DNA of 12,205 nucleotides from Gallionellaceae bacterium (GTDB taxonomy: Bacteria > Pseudomonadota > Gammaproteobacteria > Burkholderiales > Gallionellaceae). The stretch lies in contig PLYB01000221.1 of the NCBI GenBank assembly GCA_003151655.1, positions 1 to 12,205 of the forward strand, written 5' to 3'. Made by a program: the position numbers and the translations under genes. Positions 5,612-11,056 of the stretch are shown here, in pieces. Every line of letters begins with the position of its first letter. Position 1 is the stretch's first letter. The notes beneath the pieces are model-generated. The model did no database searches. It worked only from the letters and a program-made list of their open reading frames with translations, and was not told the DNA's origin.

Positions 5612-7102
5612 TTATTTTAGTTGATCTAAAGCCTTTTGTGCCGGTTGGTGGCCTTGTGCAGCAGCTTTTTTCCACCAATACGCCGCCAGCTTTGAATCGT
5701 GTGCGACACCATAGCCGTTGTTATACATCAAGCCGAGATTGGCTTGCGCATCTGCAACTCCTTGATCAGCCGCTTTCTTCCACCAGTATACCGCCTGCTT
5801 TGCATCGTGCGCGACACCATCGCCTTTGTAATACATCTGGGCTAAATTGAATTGTGCATCTGCAGCTCCCTGATCGGCTGCTTTTTGATACCAATACACC
5901 GCCTGACTTGCATCGCGCGCGACACCCTCGCCGTTGGCATACATCAAGCCGAGATTGTTTTGTGCATCTGCAAGCCCCTGATCAGCAGCTTTCTGATACC
6001 AGTACGCCGCCTGCTTTGCATCGCTGGCGACAACATTGCCATAGGCAAGCATCCAGCCGAGATTGTATTGCGCTAGAGCAACCCCCTGATCAGCAGCTTT
6101 CTGATACCAATATGCCGCCTGCTTTACATCGTGTGCAACTCCATCGCCATTGGCATACTTCAGGCCGAGATTGTATTGCGCTGGTGCGAACCCCAGATCA
6201 GCCGATTTCTTCCACCAATACACCGCCTGCTTTGCGTCGCGAGCGACACCATCGCCATTGGTGTACATTGCGCCGAGAAAGTATTGCGCCGGGGCATAGT
6301 CCTGGTCGGCCGCTTTCTGAAACCAATACACCGCCTGCTTTGCATCGGGAGCGACCCCATTGCCGGTGAAATGCATCGCGCCGAGAAGGGTTTGCGATAA
6401 TACTTCCCCCTGATCGGCCACTTTTCGAAATAACCGCAAAGCTTCAGTATAGTGACCCTCGCTATATTGTTTTACTCCAGAATCAAACAATTCATTCAAG
6501 GTCAATTTATAGGCCTGTTTCTGATAGTCGGCTTGCAGAGCTTGCCGTGAAGCATCGGTTTGTTTTTCTTCAAGCTGCTTTTTTAGGCGCGCAATTTCAG
6601 CGAATGCCGCGTTTGTTTCTTTTTTGGATTGGGTAAGCGATTCTGCGATTTGAATATTCTGACCACTCACTTTTGAAAGATTATCGGCAAGTTGCGATAT
6701 TTGCTTATTCTTCGCATCAACATCCAACATTTTATTCAGCGACTTCAGCACATCCGCCGGATCGGCTTTGATTTGTGCCTTGAGCACGTACATTGAACCG
6801 TTCCATTTTTCATCAAGTATCTGAACACTGGTAACACCCGCTGACAGCGTTTCGATTTCCTGTGTGTCGAGCCTGCGACCATCGGATGAACTTTGCTGTT
6901 TTACCAATGCGCTGACATGTGTGCCCAGCTCACTCAGTAATTCGCGTTTAACTTCCTGCAATGCAATGGCGCGGGCAGTTATTTTGCTATCGGCTTCACT
7001 GGCCTGATAGGTGTACTCACGAAGGTAGGTTTGTTCAGCGGCAAAGGCCGCACTTGAAAAAATAAACGTTGCAAGAAAGTACAGAATTGAACGGGTCAGC
7101 AT
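5612..7102 (-). CDS. Secreted Sel1-repeat protein with FlgT-like N-terminal domain and coiled-coil
   Basis: A 496-residue protein. The signal peptide is residues 1-21 (MLTRSILYFLATFIFSSAAFA). A globular N-terminal domain (about 25-120; YTYQASEADSKITARAIAL and ILDEKWNGSMYVLKA) resembles FlgT/LPP20-like domains. A predicted coiled-coil covers about 125-200, and seven Sel1 repeats of 36 residues cover 236-487. Sel1 arrays are protein-binding scaffolds, so a periplasmic adaptor role is likely; the partner is unknown. The ATG at 7102 is chosen because it gives a clean signal peptide and GGAG lies 9 nt upstream; a TTG at 7117 would add five residues. It is upstream of pycC on the same strand, but no functional link to Pycsar is established. 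Confidence 0.87.
   Translation of the reverse strand: MLTRSILYFLATFIFSSAAFAAEQTYLREYTYQASEADSKITARAIALQEVKRELLSELGTHVSALVKQQSSSDGRRLDTQEIETLSAGVTSVQILDEKWNGSMYVLKAQIKADPADVLKSLNKMLDVDAKNKQISQLADNLSKVSGQNIQIAESLTQSKKETNAAFAEIARLKKQLEEKQTDASRQALQADYQKQAYKLTLNELFDSGVKQYSEGHYTEALRLFRKVADQGEVLSQTLLGAMHFTGNGVAPDAKQAVYWFQKAADQDYAPAQYFLGAMYTNGDGVARDAKQAVYWWKKSADLGFAPAQYNLGLKYANGDGVAHDVKQAAYWYQKAADQGVALAQYNLGWMLAYGNVVASDAKQAAYWYQKAADQGLADAQNNLGLMYANGEGVARDASQAVYWYQKAADQGAADAQFNLAQMYYKGDGVAHDAKQAVYWWKKAADQGVADAQANLGLMYNNGYGVAHDSKLAAYWWKKAAAQGHQPAQKALDQLK
5642..6397 (-). repeat. Seven tandem 108-bp units encoding Sel1 repeats
   Basis: Seven in-frame units of 108 bp without interruption. Each encodes a pattern close to AQYNLGLMYANGDGVA, then DAKQAVYWYQKAADQG. 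Units differ mainly at the residues exposed between helices, while the DNA is strongly conserved, suggesting recent unit duplication and scope for copy-number change. The fourth unit is atypical (YGNVVAS in place of NGDGVAR). Confidence 0.9.
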
Positions 7103-7248
7103 CTCAACAGTCTCCAAGCATGATGGAATTAACGGAATGATTTTAGAGGAATAACAGAAAACTCGCTTGTTATTATTTGTCTACGAACTGGTTACCACGC
7201 GCCGCGTAAACGTCCGTCCTCTCTTCCGCTCTACTTAATCGCACTCTG

Positions 7249-7295
7249 ACGGGTGCTCCCGGATTCCGCTGCGCTGCATCCGGGCTACGGGTGCT
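7249..7295. repeat. REP-like hairpin flanked by 9-bp direct repeats
   Basis: CCCGGAT (7258-7264) and ATCCGGG (7278-7284) form a stem around a GC-rich loop, the typical dispersed REP-like sequence of many beta- and gammaproteobacteria. The 29-bp core (7258-7286) is bracketed by identical ACGGGTGCT copies at 7249-7257 and 7287-7295, which could be a target duplication or part of the repeat unit. Confidence 0.65.
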
Positions 7296-7329
7296 AAAAA
7301 AATCCCGCCTCGAATTGGCGGGATTTTTT
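7296..7329. terminator. Strong bidirectional rho-independent terminator
   Basis: ATCCCGCC (7302-7309) pairs with GGCGGGAT (7317-7324) around a 7-nt loop, with A-run and T-run on either side. On the minus strand it ends the DUF4160-DUF2442 transcript, 57 nt after the DUF2442 stop, and insulates the Sel1 gene. Confidence 0.9.
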
Positions 7330-7386
7330 ACGACCGCGCGATACTCGAAAGAATACGATTCCCTTTGGTTCACTTCGAATTCAGAA

Positions 7387-7623
7387 TTATTTTATTGGAA
7401 CAGAACGATCAAAAAGCGTTTCGGGTGCGATATCCAAATCACCAGGCCAGCACACCGTATCCAGCGCGACGAAGGCCTGTTTAAACAAAGTGACATCCTG
7501 CAAGCGGGTAAATACGCCCCTGTTCAAATACGGGCGAGCATCAAACAACCGATGATCCCCGGTATCGAACCAAAGTTCCAGTGAAAAATCATTGTTCGGC
7601 ACAACACGAATAACCGATTCCAT
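7387..7623 (-). CDS. DUF2442 family protein, partner of DUF4160
   Basis: A 78-residue protein opening MESVIRVVPNNDFSLELWFD, followed by HRLFDARPYLNRGVFTRL and WPGDLDIAPETLF. This is the DUF2442 pattern, including the conserved D-I-xPETL tail. DUF2442 genes regularly sit beside DUF4160 genes and the pair is suspected, not proven, to act as a toxin-antitoxin system. The ATG at 7623 has AGGAG 5 nt upstream. The frame is open further upstream to 7716, but those residues translate a dispersed repeat and should not be counted. It ends 57 nt before a strong terminator. Confidence 0.82.
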   Translation of the reverse strand: MESVIRVVPNNDFSLELWFDTGDHRLFDARPYLNRGVFTRLQDVTLFKQAFVALDTVCWPGDLDIAPETLFDRSVPIK

Positions 7624-7630
7624 CGTCACT

Positions 7631-7701
7631 CCTAACGGGCACGCCCGCTCCCCTCTCCTCAATCCTCTCCCACAAGCGGGCGAGGAAGCCAGCGAATCGC
7701 T
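7631..7701. repeat. Dispersed repeat between DUF4160 and DUF2442
   Basis: A GC-rich stretch of the kind that recurs in proteobacterial intergenic DNA. GCCCGCT (7643-7649) is inverted at 7675-7681. Inside it, CCTCTCCC and GGGCGAGG form a stem with one mismatch. AGCG-AAT-CGCT follows at 7691-7701. It separates two genes that elsewhere are close together. Confidence 0.65.
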
Positions 7702-7715
7702 GCGCAAATTTGTCA

Positions 7716-7985
7716 TTATCGCAATGGATCAATTGCAAAAGGCGTTTGCCCATTTACGGCTAACTCCCAATCCGCCAATAACGACTCCCGATGTATTTCA
7801 ATCCACGCCTGCACCAACCTTACCTTGTTAATTGGAATTTCACCACTCAACTGCATCGCATCTAAAATTGAGAACGCAGCCTCTTGGCCTTGATACTTAG
7901 CGTGAATATGGGGAAGTTTATGCCGCTCGTCGTCGTAGAAATACAGGCAGATCACAATTCCATAAAACATACTGATAGTTGGCAT
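7716..7985 (-). CDS. DUF4160 family protein
   Basis: An 89-residue protein beginning MPTISMFYGIVICLYFYDDERH, then LPHIHAKYQGQEAAF, which is the DUF4160 signature including the HxHA segment (PHIHAKY). The middle LSGEIPINKVRLVQAWIEIHRESLLADWELA is the usual helix. The family is uncharacterised and typically paired with DUF2442 as here. The ATG at 7985 is preferred over one at 8024 because the family starts MPTIS and GGAG lies 8 nt upstream. Together with the gene below it forms one transcription unit, with a repeat-filled gap of 92 nt between them. Confidence 0.85.
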   Translation of the reverse strand: MPTISMFYGIVICLYFYDDERHKLPHIHAKYQGQEAAFSILDAMQLSGEIPINKVRLVQAWIEIHRESLLADWELAVNGQTPFAIDPLR

Positions 7986-8014
7986 AGCTGACGCTCCGCT
8001 AATTAGACTTGCAC

Positions 8015-8020
8015 AGTATA
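8015..8020 (-). promoter_or_regulatory. Extended -10 promoter of the DUF4160-DUF2442 unit
   Basis: TATACT on the minus strand preceded by TGT (TGn extended -10). The predicted start is about 8008, leaving a 23-nt leader that contains the GGAG ribosome site. There is no good -35, which is acceptable for an extended -10 promoter. Confidence 0.5.
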
Positions 8021-8179
8021 ACAAAACAATTGGACTAGCCCTTTTCTACCTATTGAGCCGCAGTTAGCGGGAATGATTACAGACTTTTGCTCAAAATATG
8101 GGAATTTCACCTGCCATGGTTAAACTCCATACCACAAACTTACGCCAAGCTCGGCACTTTTTAATTTATTTGTTGCGCT

Positions 8180-8193
8180 GTGTATATTTACAC
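8180..8193 (+). promoter_or_regulatory. Promoter and candidate HigA1 operator of the first higBA
   Basis: GTGTA (8180-8184) and TACAC (8189-8193) form an inverted repeat around TATT. The likely -10, TATATT (8183-8188), is inside it, so a bound dimer would block transcription. The -35 (TTTAAT, 8160-8165) is poor. The predicted start near 8195 leaves a 13-nt leader without a Shine-Dalgarno. Confidence 0.55.
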
Positions 8194-8207
8194 TTTACGC
8201 TACGATC

Positions 8208-8522
8208 ATGATTAAAACCTTCGCACACAATGGACTTGAAAAGTTTTTCAAGAAAGGAAGCAAGGCTGGTATTCAAGCTGCGCATGAGGGGCGGCTTCAA
8301 GCTCAGCTTGCGAAGTTGGACGCTTCTAAAACCCCGCAAGACATGGACTTGCCAGCGTGGAAGTTACATCCCCTAAAGGGGCCACTAAAAAGCCATTGGG
8401 CGGTTTTTGTATCGGGGAATTGGCGCTTGACTTTCAAGTTCATTGGGGAAGATGCTGAAGTAGTGGATTATCAGGATTATCACTATAACCAGCCACTTGC
8501 CACCGGCTGTTTGGTGGCTTAG
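8208..8522 (+). CDS. higB: HigB family mRNA-cleaving toxin, copy 1
   Basis: A 104-residue RelE-fold toxin that cleaves mRNA on the ribosome. The positions known to matter in P. vulgaris HigB line up without gaps: His54, Lys57, Arg73, Asp90, Tyr91 and His92. The P. vulgaris protein ends at His92; this one continues for 12 residues (YNQPLATGCLVA). That tail is encoded within an 85-bp sequence perfectly repeated in the second module. Toxin-first order with higA 34 nt downstream is normal for HigBA. The ATG at 8208 has no ribosome site. The two HigB proteins are only roughly half identical before residue 87. Confidence 0.92.
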   Translation: MIKTFAHNGLEKFFKKGSKAGIQAAHEGRLQAQLAKLDASKTPQDMDLPAWKLHPLKGPLKSHWAVFVSGNWRLTFKFIGEDAEVVDYQDYHYNQPLATGCLVA

Positions 8523-8550
8523 TGGATTGGCTAGAAGTTCCATCAGGAGA
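8466..8550 (+). repeat. 85-bp inverted repeat, left copy
   Basis: Identical base for base, in inverted orientation, to 9373-9457. It starts exactly at codon 87 of higB1 and ends at the A after the AGGAG of higA1. It contains an imperfect 14-bp hairpin (8489-8530) spanning the higB stop codon. Confidence 0.97.
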
Positions 8551-8556
8551 AAAATT

Positions 8557-8844
8557 ATGAGCAGAATGTTCAATCCACCTCATCCTGGGGCAGTTTTAAA
8601 AGATGGTGTAATGGTCGATGGTGTTACCGTAACCGGCTTGGCACTACAGCTTGGTGTGACACGGGTGGCCCTTTCTCGCGTGCTCAATGCACATGCGGGA
8701 ATATCTGCCGACATGGCGATTAAGCTTTGCCGTGTATTTGGCGGCTTGGCTGAGTCTTGGTTATACATGCAAGCCAACTACGATCTATGGCAAGCTGAGC
8801 GCCGCGTTGACCAGCGTGAAAAACGAGTCCGCTTGGCGGCATAA
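8557..8844 (+). CDS. higA: HigA family antitoxin, copy 1
   Basis: A 95-residue XRE-type antitoxin. It opens with the family hallmark MSRMFNPPHPGAVLKDG. The helix-turn-helix follows at about residues 27-60 (VTGLALQLGVTRVALSRVLNAHAGIS), then MAIKLCRVFGG and SWLYMQANYDLWQA. HigA binds HigB and represses the operon. The ATG at 8557 lies 6 nt after AGGAGA; an upstream ATG (8497) within higB is rejected because it lacks this motif. Antitoxin translation should be much stronger than toxin translation. Its stop overlaps the next short reading frame by one base (TAATG). Confidence 0.92.
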   Translation: MSRMFNPPHPGAVLKDGVMVDGVTVTGLALQLGVTRVALSRVLNAHAGISADMAIKLCRVFGGLAESWLYMQANYDLWQAERRVDQREKRVRLAA

Positions 8845-9011
8845 TGAATATTAAGCCAATCAGAAACGATGAAGACTTGCGCGACACCTTCAAGCGCTTA
8901 GAAACAGTGTTTCAAGCGAAAGAGGGGACACCTGAAGCGGACGAAATGGAAATTCTGGTTACGCTTATTGAAGCCTATGAACAAAAGCATTACCCGATAA
9001 GCAAAGCCTAG
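8844..9011 (+). pseudogene. Short HigA-like (COG5499) N-terminal fragment
   Basis: A 55-residue frame beginning MNIKPIRNDEDLRDTFKRLE and containing GTPEADEMEILVTLIEAYEQKHYPI. This matches the N-terminal part of the longer HigA/COG5499 antitoxins, which normally continue into a helix-turn-helix domain. Here it stops after YPISKA, so the DNA-binding half is missing. It overlaps the higA1 stop by one base and is probably co-translated. It may be a remnant of a third antitoxin or a working small protein that lost DNA binding; the sequence after the stop shows no continuation in any frame. Confidence 0.65.
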
Positions 9012-9077
9012 CTGGCGTTTAATAGCCGCCTCTAATCCCTTGGCTTGATTAGTATCTGGTGACCTATGCGCCAATGC

Positions 9078-9365
9078 TTACGCGGCCAGTCGATCCAGCG
9101 GCTTTATTTTCGGCGTTGGTAATTGTTCGGCTTGCCACAAGTCCCACTGCGTTTGCATTCCTAGCCAAACATCAGGGGAGGTATTCAGCCATGCTGAAAG
9201 GCGTAAGGCCATACCTGCCGTTACACCTGCTTTACCGTTCAGCACTTTGGATAACGTCACGCGGGATACTTGCAAAGCCTTAGCTGCGCTTGTAACCGTC
9301 ATGTCTTCCGGTATCCATTCCCGTAATACTTCGCCAGGGTGTACTGGGTTGTGCATTCTGCTCAT
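9078..9365 (-). CDS. higA: HigA family antitoxin, copy 2
   Basis: A 95-residue XRE antitoxin, same length as copy 1 and starting MSRMHNPVHPGEVLREWI. The helix-turn-helix is at about residues 24-58 (VTSAAKALQVSRVTLSKVLNGKAGVT), followed by MALRLSAWLNTSPDVWLGMQTQWDLWQAE. It is less than half identical to copy 1 by eye, so it probably recognises a different operator. The ATG at 9365 has AGGAG 8 nt upstream, just at the edge of the 85-bp inverted repeat. It faces copy 1 tail to tail with the truncated fragment between. The frame continues upstream to 9401, but those residues lie in the shared repeat. Confidence 0.92.
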   Translation of the reverse strand: MSRMHNPVHPGEVLREWIPEDMTVTSAAKALQVSRVTLSKVLNGKAGVTAGMALRLSAWLNTSPDVWLGMQTQWDLWQAEQLPTPKIKPLDRLAA

Positions 9366-9372
9366 TTTAATA

Positions 9373-9457
9373 TCTCCTGATGGAACTTCTAGCCAATCCA
9401 CTAAGCCACCAAACAGCCGGTGGCAAGTGGCTGGTTATAGTGATAATCCTGATAATC
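9373..9457 (-). repeat. 85-bp inverted repeat, right copy
   Basis: Perfect reverse complement of 8466-8550. It again covers codon 87 to the stop of higB and the ribosome site of higA, here of the second module. The sequence outside differs on both sides apart from 12 shared bases at the higA start (ATGAGCAGAATG). Confidence 0.97.
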
Positions 9458-9715
9458 GACAAGGACGGCATCGACACCTTCGAACTTGAAGGTCATGCGC
9501 CAGTTGCCGTTGACGCTAACCGAATAATGCTCAATTAAATCTCTTGTCAGTGGGTGAAAATCCCATCCCGGTGCGTTCATGTCTTCCGGTTGCTTTGCAT
9601 TGTCCAACATCGTCAGCATTATTTGCAGCTTGCGGGCATGGTGCGGCTGTATACCTGCTTTGCTTCCTTTTCGGAAGAATGTCTCAAGTCCCTTGTGGCG
9701 AAACGTCTTAATCAT
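9401..9715 (-). CDS. higB: HigB family mRNA-cleaving toxin, copy 2
   Basis: A 104-residue HigB with His54, Arg73, Asp90, Tyr91 and His92 at the P. vulgaris positions; position 57 is Thr where copy 1 has Lys. The last 18 residues, including the unusual 12-residue tail after His92, are identical to copy 1 at DNA level. The rest diverges (for example QPHHARKLQIMLTML against QAAHEGRLQAQLAKL). The ATG at 9715 sits one base after the transcription start predicted from the upstream promoter, so the message is likely leaderless. higA2 follows 35 nt after its stop. Confidence 0.92.
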   Translation of the reverse strand: MIKTFRHKGLETFFRKGSKAGIQPHHARKLQIMLTMLDNAKQPEDMNAPGWDFHPLTRDLIEHYSVSVNGNWRMTFKFEGVDAVLVDYQDYHYNQPLATGCLVA

Positions 9716-9722
9716 GGCACAA

Positions 9723-9751
9723 ACTGTAAACCGTTAATTAACGGCTGTCAA
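9723..9751 (-). promoter_or_regulatory. higBA2 promoter with palindromic operator in the spacer
   Basis: On the minus strand: TTGACA (9751-9746), a 17-bp spacer, TACAGT (9728-9723). The spacer contains the perfect 14-bp palindrome CCGTTAATTAACGG (9731-9744), ideally placed for repression by a HigA dimer. The predicted transcription start is 9716, one base before the higB2 ATG. Confidence 0.8.
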
Positions 9752-9915
9752 TCTTTCACATTGCCTCATCAAAAATCTGAGTGAAATGACCCGCTCATGG
9801 CATATATACTCAATGGCCGCAAAAGCCCAAATTGCACCTTTTTCCTGCTGTTGTTCCCGATAAAGGATCAGCGCCGTTGCAGTTAGCATGTTAATCACCT
9901 GAGGGAGGATTTAGC

Positions 9916-10539
9916 ATGCATCAATTAATTTCTGTGATTGGCAGCAAGGGAGGAACCGGCAAGACCAGCATTAGCCATATGCTGTGTCACGGCTTGGGTC
10001 TGTTCGGCAGACAGTCTATTTCCATACTGACCGATGCAGAACGCGAGCCGCTGTCACGCGCTGGCCGCCACTACATTACGCTGGATGGGCGCACTCCGGA
10101 ACAGCTTGAAAAAATACTGGAGAAACTCAGTACCATGCCAAATTGGATCGGCGTAATTGACGGTGGCGGCAATCGCCCCGATATGGATCGCCACCTGTAT
10201 GAGCTGGGCGGACTGGTATTGCTTCCATTTCGCGACTCTCAAGAAGACATGCGCACCGTGGTGCGGGATTTGGATCGTTATCCAAACGCATTGGGTGTGC
10301 CATCACAATGGCCGACTAACTCTTGGCAACAAATGGCCGCCGAGCGCACCTTGGACGAAGTGATGCAGGCTTACCGCCCCCGCCTGCTTGAGCCGGTCTA
10401 TTCGGTCAGCGCCAGCAAGTTGCTGCTGCAAGCCGAAGTGCCGAGCCATCTACCCAGCATACTCAACAACGTCAGCCGCGGTCTGGCGCGCCAAGTATTG
10501 GATCGATTGGGATTGCCTTACGACCCGGACAATGCCTGA
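9916..10539 (+). CDS. Orphan ParA/MinD-type P-loop ATPase
   Basis: A 207-residue ATPase with the deviant Walker A motif SKGGTGKTS at residues 10-18 (Lys11 and Lys16), Asp40 after the second strand (ILTDAE) and Walker B VIDGGG with Asp82. Such proteins segregate DNA or position cell structures by forming ATP-dependent dimers on a surface. No ParB, centromere-like repeats or partner gene is visible, so the cargo is unknown. The ATG at 9916 has a very strong GGGAGGA site. A terminator follows 32 nt after the stop, so it is a single-gene unit. A short ParA of about 200 residues also occurs on plasmids and integrated elements, so it may belong to the accessory block. Confidence 0.82.
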   Translation: MHQLISVIGSKGGTGKTSISHMLCHGLGLFGRQSISILTDAEREPLSRAGRHYITLDGRTPEQLEKILEKLSTMPNWIGVIDGGGNRPDMDRHLYELGGLVLLPFRDSQEDMRTVVRDLDRYPNALGVPSQWPTNSWQQMAAERTLDEVMQAYRPRLLEPVYSVSASKLLLQAEVPSHLPSILNNVSRGLARQVLDRLGLPYDPDNA

Positions 10540-10571
10540 CCGCCAAGATTCGCCACACGAACGCAGCACAC

Positions 10572-10604
10572 AAAAAAGCCCGCCACTTTCGTGGCGGGCT
10601 TTTT
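10572..10604. terminator. Strong bidirectional terminator between the ParA-like gene and the cold-shock gene
   Basis: GCCCGCCAC (10578-10586) pairs perfectly with GTGGCGGGC (10591-10599) around TTTC, preceded by six A and followed by five T. It serves the two convergent genes on either side. Confidence 0.95.
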
Positions 10605-10621
10605 AACAACTCAACCGGAAA

Positions 10622-10825
10622 TTAACCCGCTTGGATGTTAGAGGCTTGCTTGCCTTTAGGACCTTGCACAACTTCGAAAGTCACTTTCTGACCTTCTTTG
10701 AGCGACTTGAAGCCGCTCATGTTGATCGCTGAGAAGTGCGCGAAAAGATCTTCGCTACCATCATCAGGAGTAATAAAACCAAAACCTTTTGCATCGTTGA
10801 ACCACTTTACTGTACCGTTTGCCAT
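10622..10825 (-). CDS. cspA: Cold-shock protein, CspA family
   Basis: A 67-residue single-domain cold-shock protein that binds single-stranded RNA and DNA and melts RNA structure. RNP1 (KGFGFI, residues 13-18) and RNP2 (DLFAHF, 26-31) are intact, as are the start NGTVKWFNDA and the tail GPKGKQASNIQ. The ATG at 10825 has AAGGAAG upstream. The predicted transcript has a leader of about 109 nt, as usual for cold-inducible csp genes. Which E. coli paralogue it corresponds to cannot be told. Confidence 0.95.
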   Translation of the reverse strand: MANGTVKWFNDAKGFGFITPDDGSEDLFAHFSAINMSGFKSLKEGQKVTFEVVQGPKGKQASNIQAG

Positions 10826-10940
10826 GTTGAAACTTCCTTACTAAAAAACCGGGTGGATTCCCGTCAAACTGTTTGAATTCCAAAGACCGCACATGGCGAA
10901 ACCAGTACTGCAGATACTTATGATTCAAACACCCACGCGC

Positions 10941-10969
10941 TTTTTACTTTGTTAATTCAAAAACGTCAA
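10941..10969 (-). promoter_or_regulatory. Probable promoter of the cold-shock gene
   Basis: TTGACG (10969-10964), a 17-bp spacer and TAAAAA (10946-10941) on the minus strand. The predicted start at about 10934 gives a leader of about 109 nt before the ATG. The clpS promoter must lie in the same 231-nt divergent gap, but no single clear candidate stands out on the plus strand. Confidence 0.5.
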
Positions 10970-11056
10970 GTACTTATTGCAAGTTTTTTTAATACACTTG
11001 AAAAAACCACGCTAATCGTCAAATATAGGGTCATACAAAGTGCCACAATAGCGACA

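Noticed and set aside
5852..6400. Several plus-strand frames and a repetitive pattern that could suggest a repeat protein or CRISPR.
   Set aside because: They are antisense to the Sel1 repeats; the 108-bp period is coding and in frame, with no short repeats separated by unique spacers.
7624..7716. N-terminal extension of DUF2442 by 31 residues.
   Set aside because: The residues (SPACGRGLRRGE and so on) are a translated dispersed repeat; the ATG at 7623 has AGGAG and the family start.
9032..9052. CTAATC/GATTAG hairpin between the HigA fragment and higA2 as a terminator for the convergent modules.
   Set aside because: A 6-bp AT-rich stem with a 9-nt loop and no T-run is too weak to claim.
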